64,000 bases of DNA from positions 45,246 through 109,245 of the forward strand of contig JACJYW010000013.1 in NCBI GenBank assembly GCA_020635955.1, given 5' to 3'. Shown piece by piece: positions 1 through 9,351 of the stretch (position 1 is the stretch's first letter; each line of letters begins with the position of its first letter). The translations under genes were made by a program, and so were the position numbers. The notes under the pieces are model-generated. The model did not search any database. It had not been told where the DNA came from and saw only the letters and a program-made list of their open reading frames with translations. Source of the DNA: Crocinitomicaceae bacterium. GTDB taxonomy: Bacteria > Bacteroidota > Bacteroidia > Flavobacteriales_D > Crocinitomicaceae.

Positions 1-57
1 AGGATCATAGAGCTGGACGTTAAGTCTAAGCTCTATTCTCCAAACTCTAAAATCTAA
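1..57 (+). CDS. Possible 3' end of the upstream gene (rpoB expected)
   Basis: Frame 1 is open from the first base and ends at a TAA at 55-57, nine bases before rpoC. In Bacteroidota rpoB normally lies directly upstream of rpoC, so the tail could be its C-terminus. The 18 visible residues (ending SPNSKI) are too few to recognise, and frame 3 also closes nearby, so this could simply be spacer. Confidence 0.25.
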   Translation, partial: RIIELDVKSKLYSPNSKI

Positions 58-65
58 ATAAGAAA

Positions 66-3000
66 ATGGCTTACAAAAAAGAACAAAAACCAAAAAGTAG
101 TTTTAATAAAATTACGATCAGTTTGGCTTCTCCAGAGATGATCCTTGAAAAATCACATGGAGAGGTGTTAAAGCCTGAAACAATTAACTATAGAACTTAT
201 AAACCAGAGCGTGACGGATTATTCTGTGAAAGAATTTTCGGACCAGTTAAGGATTATGAGTGTCATTGTGGTAAATACAAAAGAATCCGATATAAAGGAA
301 TCGTTTGTGACAGATGTGGTGTTGAGGTTACTGAGAAAAAAGTGCGTAGAGAAAGAATGGGACACATTTCACTGGTTGTTCCTGTTGCACACATTTGGTA
401 TTTCCGTTCTCTTCCAAACAAAATTGGTTATCTATTAGGATTGCCAACTAAGAAATTGGATCAGATCATTTACTATGAGAGATATGTAGTTATCCAAAAA
501 GGTATTGCTGAAAGACAAGATGGTGAATCATTAGAATTCATGGATTTCTTGACTGAAGAAGAATACTTAGATATCTTGGATGAACTTCCAAAAGAGAATC
601 AATATTTGGAAGATACAGATCCAAATAAATTTATCGCTAAAATGGGTGCTGAAGCACTTCATGATCTATTGGCAAGATTAGATCTTGATGCTTTATCATT
701 CGATCTTAGACATAAAGCTAACACTGAGACTTCTCAACAAAGAAAGAAAGAAGCGTTAAAACGTCTTCAAGTAGTTGAGTCTTTGAGAGAAGGTCAAGAG
801 CGTGTTGAGAATCGTCCTGAATGGATGATCGTGAAAGTAGTTCCTGTTATTCCACCTGAATTGAGACCGTTAGTTCCTCTAGATGGTGGACGTTTTGCTA
901 CTTCTGACTTGAATGACCTTTACAGAAGGGTGATCATCAGAAATAACCGTTTGAAAAGATTATTGGAGATCAAAGCTCCTGAAGTGATCTTGAGAAATGA
1001 GAAACGTATGTTGCAGGAATCTGTAGATTCATTGTTCGATAACTCAAGAAAATCTTCTGCGGTTAAAACTGAATCAAACAGACCTTTGAAATCACTTTCT
1101 GATTCACTAAAAGGTAAACAAGGACGTTTCCGTCAGAACTTATTAGGAAAAAGGGTTGACTATTCAGCTCGTTCGGTAATTGTTGTAGGTCCGAACCTTA
1201 AATTACACGAGTGTGGTCTTCCTAAAAATATGGCTGCTGAGCTTTTCAAACCATTTATCATCAGAAAACTGATCGAAAGAGGTATTGTTAAGACCGTAAA
1301 ATCAGCTAAGAAAATTGTAGATAAGAAAGAGCCAATAGTTTGGGACATTCTGGAAAATGTACTAAAAGGACATCCAGTTCTCCTAAACCGTGCCCCAACT
1401 CTACACAGATTAGGTATCCAGGCTTTCCAACCGAAATTGATCGAAGGAAAAGCTATTCGTCTTCACCCACTTGTATGTACGGCCTTCAACGCCGACTTCG
1501 ACGGTGACCAGATGGCGGTTCACTTACCACTAGGTAATGCTGCTATCCTAGAGGCGCAAATGTTGATGCTATCTTCTCACAATATCCGTAACTCTGCGAA
1601 TGGTGCTCCTATTGCGGTACCTTCTCAAGACATGGTATTGGGTCTTTATTACATCACTAAGTTGAAAAAATCAACGAAAGAAGAGGTAGTAAAAGGTGAA
1701 GGAATGACTTTCTATTCTCCAGAAGAGGTGATCATTGCCAACAACGAAGGTAAATTGGATATCCACGCTGGAATTAAAGTAAGAACATTTGATGTTGACG
1801 AAGAAGGAAATCAAGTTGAAAGAATTATCGAAACCACTTGTGGTAGAGTTCTTTTCAACGAATTGGTTCCTGACGCAGTTGGATACATTGATGAAGTATT
1901 GACCAAAAAAGCATTGAGAGATATTATCTCTAGAGTTTTGGCGGTTTGTGGTACAGCTAGAACAGCTCAATTCCTTGATGATATTAAGGATATGGGTTAC
2001 CATATGGCCTTCAAAGGAGGATTGTCATTCAATTTAGATGATGTAATTATCCCTGATGAGAAAGACGAGATGGTTGATAAAGCCAACAAAGAAGTTGATG
2101 AAGTAATGATGAACTATAACATGGGTCTTATTACGAACAACGAGCGTTACAACCAAATCATTGATATCTGGACGCATACTAACACTCGTTTGACGTCTAA
2201 ATTGATGGAGCGTATTTCAACTGACAGACAAGGGTTCAACTCTATCTATATGATGATGGACTCAGGTGCAAGGGGATCAAAAGAGCAGATTCGTCAGTTA
2301 TCAGGAATGAGGGGATTGATGGCAAAACCTCAAAAATCAGGAGCTTCGTCTCAGGATATTATTGAGAACCCGATCCTTTCAAACTTTAAAGAAGGTCTAA
2401 CGGTATTAGAGTACTTTATTTCTACTCACGGTGCGCGTAAAGGTCTTGCGGATACAGCCTTGAAAACGGCAGATGCTGGTTACTTGACCAGACGTTTGGT
2501 TGACGTTGCGCAAGATGTTGTTATCAATAAAGATGACTGTGGTACTTTGAGAGGAATTAACGTATCTGCATTGAAGAAAAATGATGATATCGTTGAATCA
2601 TTGTATGATAGAATTCTTGGACGTGTAACCGTAAATGACGTTTACTATCCGGGTACTGAAGATCTAATCGTTCCTTCTGGTGAAGAGATCACTGAAAGAA
2701 TCGCAAAAAAGATCGAAGATGCAGATATCGAAGAAGTAGAAGTAAGATCGGTATTGACTTGTGAGATGAAGAGAGGAGTTTGTGCTAAGTGTTACGGACG
2801 TAACCTTTCATCATCAGAAATGGCGGTTGAAGGAGATGCGGTTGGTGTAATTGCAGCACAGTCTATCGGTGAGCCGGGAACACAGTTGACACTACGTACA
2901 TTCCACGTTGGGGGTACTGCAGCGAACATTGCTGATGAGCAAGATATGAAAGCTAAGTTTGATGGACATCTTGAGATCGAGGAATTGAAAACAATTGCTA

Positions 3001-4361
3001 CGAAAGATAAAGATGGAAATGCAGCTCAAGTTGTTATCGGTCGTTCAGGTGAAGCTAAGATCGTGAATCCTAAAACTGGAATCGTAATGATGACAGCTAA
3101 CATCCCTTACGGATCCTACCTGATAGCTAATCCAGATTCAGCGATCAAGAAAGGTGATGTGATCTGTAAATGGGACCCATATAACGCGGTTATTTTATCT
3201 GAGATCAAAGGTAAGATCGAATTCGAATTCGTATTAGAAGGAGAAACTTATCGTGAAGAGATAGATGAGCAAACAGGATTCTCTGAAAAAGTAATTATCG
3301 AGAACAGAAACAAGAAAAATGTTCCAAGTATCAAGATCGTTGCTAAAGGAGAAGAGAAAGTATACAACTTACCTGTAGGCGCACACATCATTGCTAACGA
3401 AGGTGATTCAATTGATGCTGGTCAGATCCTTGTTAAAATACCACGTGTTGCTGGTAAATCAGGGGATATCACAGGGGGTCTACCAAGAGTTACTGAGTTA
3501 TTTGAAGCTCGTAACCCTTCAAACCCTGCAGTTGTTTCTGAGATCGACGGTATCGTTTCTTACGGTAAGATTAAAAGAGGTAACCGTGAGATCGTTATTG
3601 AATCAAGATCAGGTGAAGTTCGCAGATACTTGTGTCCACTTTCTAAACATATCCTGGTACAGGAGAATGATTTCGTGAAAGCTGGTCAAACACTTTCTGA
3701 TGGTGCTATTACTCCTAAAGATATCCTTGATATCAAAGGACCTACAGCTGTACAAGAATATCTTGTAAATGAGGTTCAGGAGGTTTACCGTCTACAAGGG
3801 GTGAAGATCAATGATAAGCACTTTGAGGTGATCGTACGTCAAATGATGTTGAAAGTAGAGATCGAAGAAGCTGGAGATACTAAATTCTTGGAAGGTCAAT
3901 CAGTTCATAAAGCTGATTTCCTTGAAGAGAATGATTCATTATTTGGAAAAGTAGTGGTTGTAGATGCTGGAGAATCTGAAACGATCAAAGCTGGACAGAT
4001 CATTTCTGCACGTAAGCTAAGAGATGAAAATTCTACTTTGAAACGTAAGGATAAAAAGTTGATCGAAGCTAGAGAAGCTATGCCTGCAACTTCAGTTCCA
4101 ATGCTACAAGGTATCACTAAAGCATCATTGCATACGAGATCATTCATATCTGCTGCATCATTCCAGGAAACTACTAAAGTACTGAATGAGGCTGCATTGA
4201 ATGGTAGAGAAGATTACTTACTAGGATTGAAAGAAAACGTAATTGTTGGACACAAAATACCAGCAGGTACAGGTTTCAGAAAATTCCAGAAATTGGTAGT
4301 TGGTTCAAAAGAAGAGTATGAAGAATTAACTTCTGCAACTTCTGAGGCAGCAACTAAGTAA
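66..4361 (+). CDS. rpoC: DNA-directed RNA polymerase subunit beta' (RpoC)
   Basis: Largest subunit of core RNA polymerase, forming the catalytic clamp of the transcription complex. The 1431 residues match the usual length in Bacteroidota. The N-terminal zinc ribbon is visible at about residues 66-90 (CHCG and CDRCG). The magnesium-binding NADFDGDQ motif lies near residue 475, and the second cysteine cluster (C-x6-CAKC form) near 900-915, followed by the bridge-helix/trigger-loop segment with IGEPGTQLT. The ATG at 66 gives the standard MAYKKE start. The gene sits at the window edge, presumably behind rpoB, and ends at a strong terminator at 4378. It is complete and ordinary. Confidence 0.99.
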   Translation: MAYKKEQKPKSSFNKITISLASPEMILEKSHGEVLKPETINYRTYKPERDGLFCERIFGPVKDYECHCGKYKRIRYKGIVCDRCGVEVTEKKVRRERMGHISLVVPVAHIWYFRSLPNKIGYLLGLPTKKLDQIIYYERYVVIQKGIAERQDGESLEFMDFLTEEEYLDILDELPKENQYLEDTDPNKFIAKMGAEALHDLLARLDLDALSFDLRHKANTETSQQRKKEALKRLQVVESLREGQERVENRPEWMIVKVVPVIPPELRPLVPLDGGRFATSDLNDLYRRVIIRNNRLKRLLEIKAPEVILRNEKRMLQESVDSLFDNSRKSSAVKTESNRPLKSLSDSLKGKQGRFRQNLLGKRVDYSARSVIVVGPNLKLHECGLPKNMAAELFKPFIIRKLIERGIVKTVKSAKKIVDKKEPIVWDILENVLKGHPVLLNRAPTLHRLGIQAFQPKLIEGKAIRLHPLVCTAFNADFDGDQMAVHLPLGNAAILEAQMLMLSSHNIRNSANGAPIAVPSQDMVLGLYYITKLKKSTKEEVVKGEGMTFYSPEEVIIANNEGKLDIHAGIKVRTFDVDEEGNQVERIIETTCGRVLFNELVPDAVGYIDEVLTKKALRDIISRVLAVCGTARTAQFLDDIKDMGYHMAFKGGLSFNLDDVIIPDEKDEMVDKANKEVDEVMMNYNMGLITNNERYNQIIDIWTHTNTRLTSKLMERISTDRQGFNSIYMMMDSGARGSKEQIRQLSGMRGLMAKPQKSGASSQDIIENPILSNFKEGLTVLEYFISTHGARKGLADTALKTADAGYLTRRLVDVAQDVVINKDDCGTLRGINVSALKKNDDIVESLYDRILGRVTVNDVYYPGTEDLIVPSGEEITERIAKKIEDADIEEVEVRSVLTCEMKRGVCAKCYGRNLSSSEMAVEGDAVGVIAAQSIGEPGTQLTLRTFHVGGTAANIADEQDMKAKFDGHLEIEELKTIATKDKDGNAAQVVIGRSGEAKIVNPKTGIVMMTANIPYGSYLIANPDSAIKKGDVICKWDPYNAVILSEIKGKIEFEFVLEGETYREEIDEQTGFSEKVIIENRNKKNVPSIKIVAKGEEKVYNLPVGAHIIANEGDSIDAGQILVKIPRVAGKSGDITGGLPRVTELFEARNPSNPAVVSEIDGIVSYGKIKRGNREIVIESRSGEVRRYLCPLSKHILVQENDFVKAGQTLSDGAITPKDILDIKGPTAVQEYLVNEVQEVYRLQGVKINDKHFEVIVRQMMLKVEIEEAGDTKFLEGQSVHKADFLEENDSLFGKVVVVDAGESETIKAGQIISARKLRDENSTLKRKDKKLIEAREAMPATSVPMLQGITKASLHTRSFISAASFQETTKVLNEAALNGREDYLLGLKENVIVGHKIPAGTGFRKFQKLVVGSKEEYEELTSATSEAATK

Positions 4362-4377
4362 GAAAAATTCATAACTT

Positions 4378-4411
4378 AAACGTCCGTTCTTGATTGAGCG
4401 GACGTTTTTTT
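4378..4411 (+). terminator. Intrinsic terminator after rpoC
   Basis: A perfect 9-bp stem (AAACGTCCG at 4378-4386 with CGGACGTTT at 4399-4407) is followed by a T run. It should end the rpoBC transcript. Confidence 0.9.
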
Positions 4412-4420
4412 ATTTAATAT

Positions 4421-4484
4421 GGTGACTTCGAGAGCCTCAGTCACCTTTTAACAGGCGAAGGACCCTGAGGCTCTCGAAGGGTCC
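4421..4484. repeat. Paired REP-like palindromic repeat
   Basis: The 15-base word CTTCGAGAGCCTCAG at 4426-4440 recurs as its exact reverse complement at 4465-4479. Each copy also has its own clamp: GGTGA...TCACC around the first and GGACCC...GGGTCC around the second. Two hairpins, or one long one, can therefore form. The arrangement resembles dispersed extragenic palindromes of the REP/BIME kind, and similar cgaagg-type words occur near 11070 and 30500. It lies between the rpoC terminator and the DUF3467 gene. Confidence 0.65.
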
Positions 4485-4502
4485 AAGCATATGTTTATAA
4501 CA

Positions 4503-4826
4503 ATGAGCGAACAAAATCAAAATAATCCAAACCAGATCAATATAGAATTGCCAGAGGATGTGGCAAGCGGAACCTATTCAAACCTATCTATCATTACACA
4601 TTCTCCATCTGAGTTTGTGGTGGATTTTATACAGTTAATGCCAGGAGTTCCTAAAGGGAAAGTGAATTCAAGAGTTATTATGACTCCAGACAATGCAAAA
4701 AAACTAATGAAAGCTTTGATCGATAATGTGCAAAAGTATGAGTCAACTCATGGTATGATCAAGGATACTGGTTCTATGGGGACTCCACTTCCAATGAATT
4801 TTGGAGGGCCGAATACTGAAGCGTAA
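4503..4826 (+). CDS. DUF3467 family protein
   Basis: Small cytoplasmic protein of unknown role (107 residues from the chosen start). It is recognised from the core GTYSNLSIITHSPSEFVVDF and the later PDNAKKLMKAL segment typical of DUF3467, and from its position after rpoC, a conserved neighbourhood in Bacteroidota. An upstream in-frame ATG exists at 4491. I prefer 4503 (MSEQNQ...) because a -7-like box TATGTTTA at 4490-4497 overlaps the first ATG and ends five bases before the second. The gene probably has its own promoter, as the rpoC terminator lies upstream. Its function is not known. Confidence 0.88.
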   Translation: MSEQNQNNPNQINIELPEDVASGTYSNLSIITHSPSEFVVDFIQLMPGVPKGKVNSRVIMTPDNAKKLMKALIDNVQKYESTHGMIKDTGSMGTPLPMNFGGPNTEA

Positions 4827-4865
4827 TTTTTGGTAAATTAATCTTTTACATCAGACCTTAAAATC

Positions 4866-5207
4866 ATGAAAAGATCAATTTTAATCCTTGTTTTAGCTTT
4901 ATCGTTTTCCTCTTGTAAAAAATGCAAAGGAGAAGATCCTATTGCACGAATTGTAAATAACGGAACGGAATCTGTTAGTGTTCACATAGAAACCTCAGGC
5001 GGTAACACAGTTAATATTAATAACATCTTGTCCGGTCAAACTTCTGAGGATAAAAGTTTTGCGGCAGGACAGGTGGATTTTACGATCTCTATCGGTAATC
5101 AAACTAACGTTAATACATCAGTTGTGATGGTGGATTGTTGGGAGTATGAAATTGTTGTTGATGCAAATAACAATGTTACTTCGGTTCCTCATGATAGGAA
5201 TGAGTAA
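4866..5207 (+). CDS. Small lipoprotein, hypothetical
   Basis: 113-residue protein with a lipoprotein signal peptide: MKRSILILVLALSFSSC, with the lipobox cysteine near residue 17 followed by KKCKGED. The rest is a short, beta-rich, threonine/asparagine-rich domain of about 90 residues without a family I recognise. It probably sits in the cell envelope. It is 39 bases downstream of the DUF3467 gene on the same strand and may be co-transcribed. No terminator is visible in the gap. Confidence 0.75.
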   Translation: MKRSILILVLALSFSSCKKCKGEDPIARIVNNGTESVSVHIETSGGNTVNINNILSGQTSEDKSFAAGQVDFTISIGNQTNVNTSVVMVDCWEYEIVVDANNNVTSVPHDRNE

Positions 5208-5301
5208 TTGATATAGATCTTTTATTAACTAATGCAACTTTTATAAGTAATTATTCATCATAGTTATGGAGGTTATGTAAAGAACCTAAACTCAAAACTT
5301 G

Positions 5302-7164
5302 ATGAATATGAATACGGTAAACAACTGTAGATCGGTTTTTATTCTGATCATCTACCTGGTATTGCTTCCTTTTGAAATAATTGCCCAGCAATATGATCAA
5401 GAAGAAGCTTATTTCGCACATCTTTATTCGATAAATAAAGAATGGATCAATCATATAGAAGCTTCTCCAGAAGGTAAAATTGTTTTTAACTCAGACAGAG
5501 AAAGAATACAACTACATCTTAGATTAGTATGTCAACATTTAAAAGAAAATCCACCAATAAATCTAGAAGAAAGTCGACTTTCGAATCGGATAAAATTGAT
5601 TAGTAAATTGGAGGAGTATGCTAGTTTGGGAGTTTTTCCTACAAATTTATATCATGAAGTTAGACAACCTTATTTTGTGGATGATTTTGGTGTGCATTGT
5701 GCGGTAGGATATATGATGCATGTCTCAGGTGATGATGAATTAGTGTCAAGAATTCGAAACGAACATAACTTTGATTACATCAAAGACATTAAAACTGAAG
5801 GTGTCACTGAATGGGCTTCAATAAATGGATTCACTGTTGAAGAATTGAAATGGATCCAACCGGGTTATCCTCCGGCTAACAATATTGAAATGCTTGGAAA
5901 TGGAACAAATGGTTCCGTAAAAGGTTTTTGGATTGATATCTATAATAATAATCGATTGATACTTTTTGGAGATTTCAGTGAACTTGACAATGAGCCCTGT
6001 TCAAATCTTGGTATATATGAAAATGATCAATTATATTGTTTTGGTTCAGGCTTATTAGGAAATATTGTAAATGTCTTTTCTAAAAATGATGGAGTCTATG
6101 TAACTGGAACCTTCTACGACGGTGGTGTTGTTTATCCAATGGCAAAATATGATAATGGTAGCTGGAACTATATTTCTATTCCAACAAGAGAAAATGCCAC
6201 TAGCACGGCAAGCAGTCATTATTTTTACAATGGTCAATATGTAATAGCCATAGATCACAGTTCTTTGTCTGGTATTCAGGAAATCTGGAGCTATAGTTAT
6301 TCTGGTGTTTGGCAAAAACAAGCAGAAATTGTCGGGACCGTTCATGATATAGAATCAGGTTATGATGGTTTGTTTTTCGCTGGTCAATTTGACTATGTCA
6401 TTCCATACAGTACACTCGGGCCGGGCACTCAAATTCCTACTAATAATGCAGTTTCTTATTCTTTTAATGGAAATTGGACACCAATTACTGGTGGTATTAG
6501 TAATACGGTACATAGCATTAGTACAATAGGCACCTCTACCTATTTCGCTGGCACATGTAGTACTACAGAGAACGTTTGTGTTACTAAGTATTTAAATGGA
6601 ACTTTACAGCCTATTTTGCTTTACAATCAGGTTGGTTACGATCAGCCATGCGTTATAAATCAATTGGCTTACGAAAATAATTCAGCATATCTGACTCTTG
6701 GGGGTAACTTCAATATCAGTCCAATGGGCGTTGGTACGGCAGGTAATAATTTAGCCAAATACAATTTAGTGAATGGTTCGCTGACTGTTTTAGCTCAATT
6801 AAATGATGAAGTTAATGCGGTACTATATGATGGTCAGGATCTGTTCATAGGAGGTGATTTTACAACTAATTTGGGATCAACATCATTGAATCACTTAGGC
6901 ACCATTGTATCTACAGTTTCTATAGATGAATTTGGAAATGCTAGTTCTCTTAAAACTTATCCAAACCCTTTTACATCTTCAATATCCGTTGAAGGAGTGG
7001 AAGATCAATCCAAATATAAACTACTTGATATGACGGGTCAAATTGTTAAAGAAGGAAGTATTAGCAATGGTCAAATAACTGATCTTGATGATCTCTCAAC
7101 AGGGAACTATATCTTAACGATTCAGACAGAAAAAGGGATTATTTCCGTAAGAGTAATGAAGTAG
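5302..7164 (+). CDS. Secreted T9SS type A sorting-domain protein
   Basis: About 620 residues. The N-terminal signal peptide (SVFILIIYLVLLPFEIIAQQ) should pass the protein through Sec. Residues about 25-190 form a domain with the DFGVHCAVGYMM and WIQPGYPP motifs seen in other Bacteroidota secreted proteins. Residues about 200-540 are repeated beta strands (FYDGG, GQFDY, GGDFTT) that look like a beta-propeller. The last 70 residues (KTYPNPF..., GNYILTIQTEKG) are a type A T9SS sorting domain, directing outer-membrane passage and surface anchoring. A TTG at 5299 and ATGs at 5302 and 5308 are possible starts. The biological role is unknown. Confidence 0.85.
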   Translation: MNMNTVNNCRSVFILIIYLVLLPFEIIAQQYDQEEAYFAHLYSINKEWINHIEASPEGKIVFNSDRERIQLHLRLVCQHLKENPPINLEESRLSNRIKLISKLEEYASLGVFPTNLYHEVRQPYFVDDFGVHCAVGYMMHVSGDDELVSRIRNEHNFDYIKDIKTEGVTEWASINGFTVEELKWIQPGYPPANNIEMLGNGTNGSVKGFWIDIYNNNRLILFGDFSELDNEPCSNLGIYENDQLYCFGSGLLGNIVNVFSKNDGVYVTGTFYDGGVVYPMAKYDNGSWNYISIPTRENATSTASSHYFYNGQYVIAIDHSSLSGIQEIWSYSYSGVWQKQAEIVGTVHDIESGYDGLFFAGQFDYVIPYSTLGPGTQIPTNNAVSYSFNGNWTPITGGISNTVHSISTIGTSTYFAGTCSTTENVCVTKYLNGTLQPILLYNQVGYDQPCVINQLAYENNSAYLTLGGNFNISPMGVGTAGNNLAKYNLVNGSLTVLAQLNDEVNAVLYDGQDLFIGGDFTTNLGSTSLNHLGTIVSTVSIDEFGNASSLKTYPNPFTSSISVEGVEDQSKYKLLDMTGQIVKEGSISNGQITDLDDLSTGNYILTIQTEKGIISVRVMK

Positions 7165-7165
7165 T

Positions 7166-7555
7166 CTATAAAAACCCCACCAACCAATCAAAAGCCTCCT
7201 CTTTGGAGTTAAATGCCTGGGTGGGAACAACCGGAGTATTCTTCTTAATAAATACATTGTAATCAATTTTAGTGGCTAGATCTGCCATGAATACGGCAAT
7301 GGCCAGGGAATAGGTTGTTCCTTCCAGGGTAGTGGCGTATACCTGTGCTTCTTCTGAAACGCCTAAAAAAGGATTAGTTGTGAAATACAATGGCATTCGT
7401 TTACCATTTCCAAGTTTTTTAATTGCTTCTTGAAGTGTAGCCAAATGCTCGGGTTCGATCATTTTAAGTGAGTCGTCCCATGAGATCTCAACGATACCCT
7501 GATCATTCAGTATCGCCCGAAATACTCCTGCTATTTCTTCTTTTTTCAAAGACAT
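7166..7555 (-). CDS. STAS/SpoIIAA-like domain protein (DUF7793-like)
   Basis: 129-residue soluble protein. The pattern is a strand reading GIVEISWDD, a helix LATLQEAIKKLG, the strand PLYFTT, then YSLAIAVFMADLATK and a final AFDWLVGF. It resembles the STAS/SEC14-like family common in Bacteroidota; the assignment is from memory of the pattern and only moderately sure. STAS proteins often partner SpoIIE phosphatases. One is encoded 1.8 kb away (9352), though on the other strand. It lies 14 bases after the VOC gene and is probably co-transcribed with it. Confidence 0.65.
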   Translation of the reverse strand: MSLKKEEIAGVFRAILNDQGIVEISWDDSLKMIEPEHLATLQEAIKKLGNGKRMPLYFTTNPFLGVSEEAQVYATTLEGTTYSLAIAVFMADLATKIDYNVFIKKNTPVVPTQAFNSKEEAFDWLVGFL

Positions 7556-7569
7556 CTTTTAAACATTAG

Positions 7570-7956
7570 TTAAAAGCCTGAATCAATAGGTTCCCAAAGT
7601 TCAATTTTATTGCCTTCAGGATCCAGTATATGCAGGAACTTACCATACTCATATTCAGCAATTTCGTCACATATTGTAACACCAGCTGCACGAAGTTCTT
7701 TTTCCAACCCCACAAGATCAGCTACGCGATAGTTGATCATGAAGGAGGCCTTAGAAGGTTCCATATATTTACTATCATTGGGAAAAGTGCTCCACTGAAG
7801 ATGATTTACCTGATTGGCATTATCAATATCTCTACTTTGGAACATAGCACCCCATTCGTTGGTATCAAGGCCTAATTGCTCCTTATACCAATCTTTCATT
7901 TGATTAGGATCATTGCACTTAAAGAAGATTCCACCTATGCCCGTTACTTTTTTCAC
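7570..7956 (-). CDS. VOC (glyoxalase/bleomycin-resistance fold) family protein
   Basis: Vicinal-oxygen-chelate protein of about 129 residues with paired beta-alpha-beta-beta-beta modules: GIGGIFFKCNDPNQMKDWY at the start and FLHILDPEGNKIELWEP at the end. The closing D-P-E-G-N-x-I-E-L-W motif carries the usual metal-ligand glutamate. The substrate cannot be told. The reading frame stays open to an ATG at 8037, but the GTG at 7956 (VKKVTGIGG...) puts the start at the first domain strand and leaves 108 bases for the divergent promoters of this gene and the nuclease-like gene at 8065. Confidence 0.8.
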   Translation of the reverse strand: MKKVTGIGGIFFKCNDPNQMKDWYKEQLGLDTNEWGAMFQSRDIDNANQVNHLQWSTFPNDSKYMEPSKASFMINYRVADLVGLEKELRAAGVTICDEIAEYEYGKFLHILDPEGNKIELWEPIDSGF

Positions 7957-8064
7957 TTGTTGATTTTTGAACAAAATACAAATAAGATTGATATAGAATT
8001 TCACATCATTCAAAATTTGTGTTAAGACATTATCCAACCAACTTATTCCCTACATTTACTATCG

Positions 8065-9255
8065 GTGAAAAAACTCGTACTGATATATTGCCTTATCATT
8101 GGGATTCAATTATTTAGCCAGGATACGCTAAGAGTGATGTATCATAATCTGCTTAATTTCCCTAGCTTTCAACCTGAAAGAGTGGATTCGTTGCGGATCA
8201 TTTTGAATTATACTCAGCCGGATGTTTATGTAGTCAATGAATTGGAATCTGCCGTTGGAGCGGATCTAATTTTGAACAATGCTTTGAATTCGTTTGGAAC
8301 GTCTAACTACGAGCGAGCTACTTTTTATGATGGATATGACACCGATAATGGGTTTTTCTATAATTCTGATAAACTAGGCTTGGTGTCGCAAATGCAAATT
8401 GGTACTTCGTTGAGAGATATTTCAGAGTATGTGATGTATTATAAATCACCCAATTATACTGCTACTTCAGATACCGTTTATTTGCATTTTTTTTCTTGTC
8501 ACCTGAAAGCCGGATCAGCCGATTACGAGCAAAGAAAGCAGGAGGCTTTGCAGGTTAAATATTATTTGAATGACATATCCGATAAGGTACAAAATGTATT
8601 TGTAGGTGGGGATTTCAACTTTTATTCAGGTTATGAATCGGGCTGTCAAACCCTACTCAATTTTGGTAGTGTTCCTTTGTTCGATCCTGTAAATATGATT
8701 GGGAACTGGTCAGGAGATTGGAGTTTTGCATCTGTTCATACTCAAAGCACCAGAATTAATGCCTTAGGAGATGGTTCAGGAGGAGGTTTAGATGATAGAT
8801 TCGATTTGATTTTGGTGTCTGAAGATGTACTGAATAATCAGCATGGTGTGTCCTACATTTCCAATTCTTTTAAACCCCTCGGTCAGGATGGTAATCGATT
8901 TAACAGTTCAATCATTGCGCCTACTAATAACTCAGTTCCAGACAGTGTTTCAAATGCACTATATTATGCAAGCGATCATTTGCCGGTATTAATGGATGTA
9001 AAGATTGATCAATTTGCTTCTTTTTCAAAAATTGAGAACCACTATTTGAAAGTATTCTTTGAATCAGAATTTCAGAATATTAATATCATCAGTTCATATT
9101 CGAATTTTACCTTCAACTTGTATGATTCAGCAGGGAGATTAGTGCTTTCTGATCAAAATTCTGCTTTAATTCCCTGTTCTATTGACCCAGGGATATACAT
9201 ATGGCAGATTGATACCGGCGAAAGCACATATTCAAATAAACTCCTTATCCCTTAA
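8065..9255 (+). CDS. Secreted endonuclease/exonuclease/phosphatase-family protein with T9SS tail
   Basis: 396 residues with a signal peptide (MKKLVLIYCLIIGIQLFSQ). The EEP fold covers residues about 20-315. The metal and catalytic motifs are visible: N in MYHNLLNF, E in VVNELES, H in FSCHLKAGS, GGDFN, and the terminal SDHLPVL. Such enzymes hydrolyse phosphodiesters (DNA, RNA or lipids); the substrate here is not evident. The last 75 residues (LYDSAGRLVLS, PGIYIWQI) look like a T9SS type A sorting domain. The start is GTG at 8065, with a -7-like TACATTTA ending six bases before it. Confidence 0.87.
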   Translation: MKKLVLIYCLIIGIQLFSQDTLRVMYHNLLNFPSFQPERVDSLRIILNYTQPDVYVVNELESAVGADLILNNALNSFGTSNYERATFYDGYDTDNGFFYNSDKLGLVSQMQIGTSLRDISEYVMYYKSPNYTATSDTVYLHFFSCHLKAGSADYEQRKQEALQVKYYLNDISDKVQNVFVGGDFNFYSGYESGCQTLLNFGSVPLFDPVNMIGNWSGDWSFASVHTQSTRINALGDGSGGGLDDRFDLILVSEDVLNNQHGVSYISNSFKPLGQDGNRFNSSIIAPTNNSVPDSVSNALYYASDHLPVLMDVKIDQFASFSKIENHYLKVFFESEFQNINIISSYSNFTFNLYDSAGRLVLSDQNSALIPCSIDPGIYIWQIDTGESTYSNKLLIP

Positions 9256-9351
9256 GAGGGTTATCTTTTCGTTAATCCTTTTAGATAAAAGCTGTTGAAT
9301 AGTTCATTATCCAAAAAAAAGATGAAATTTGAATGACTGAACCTCAATGTT

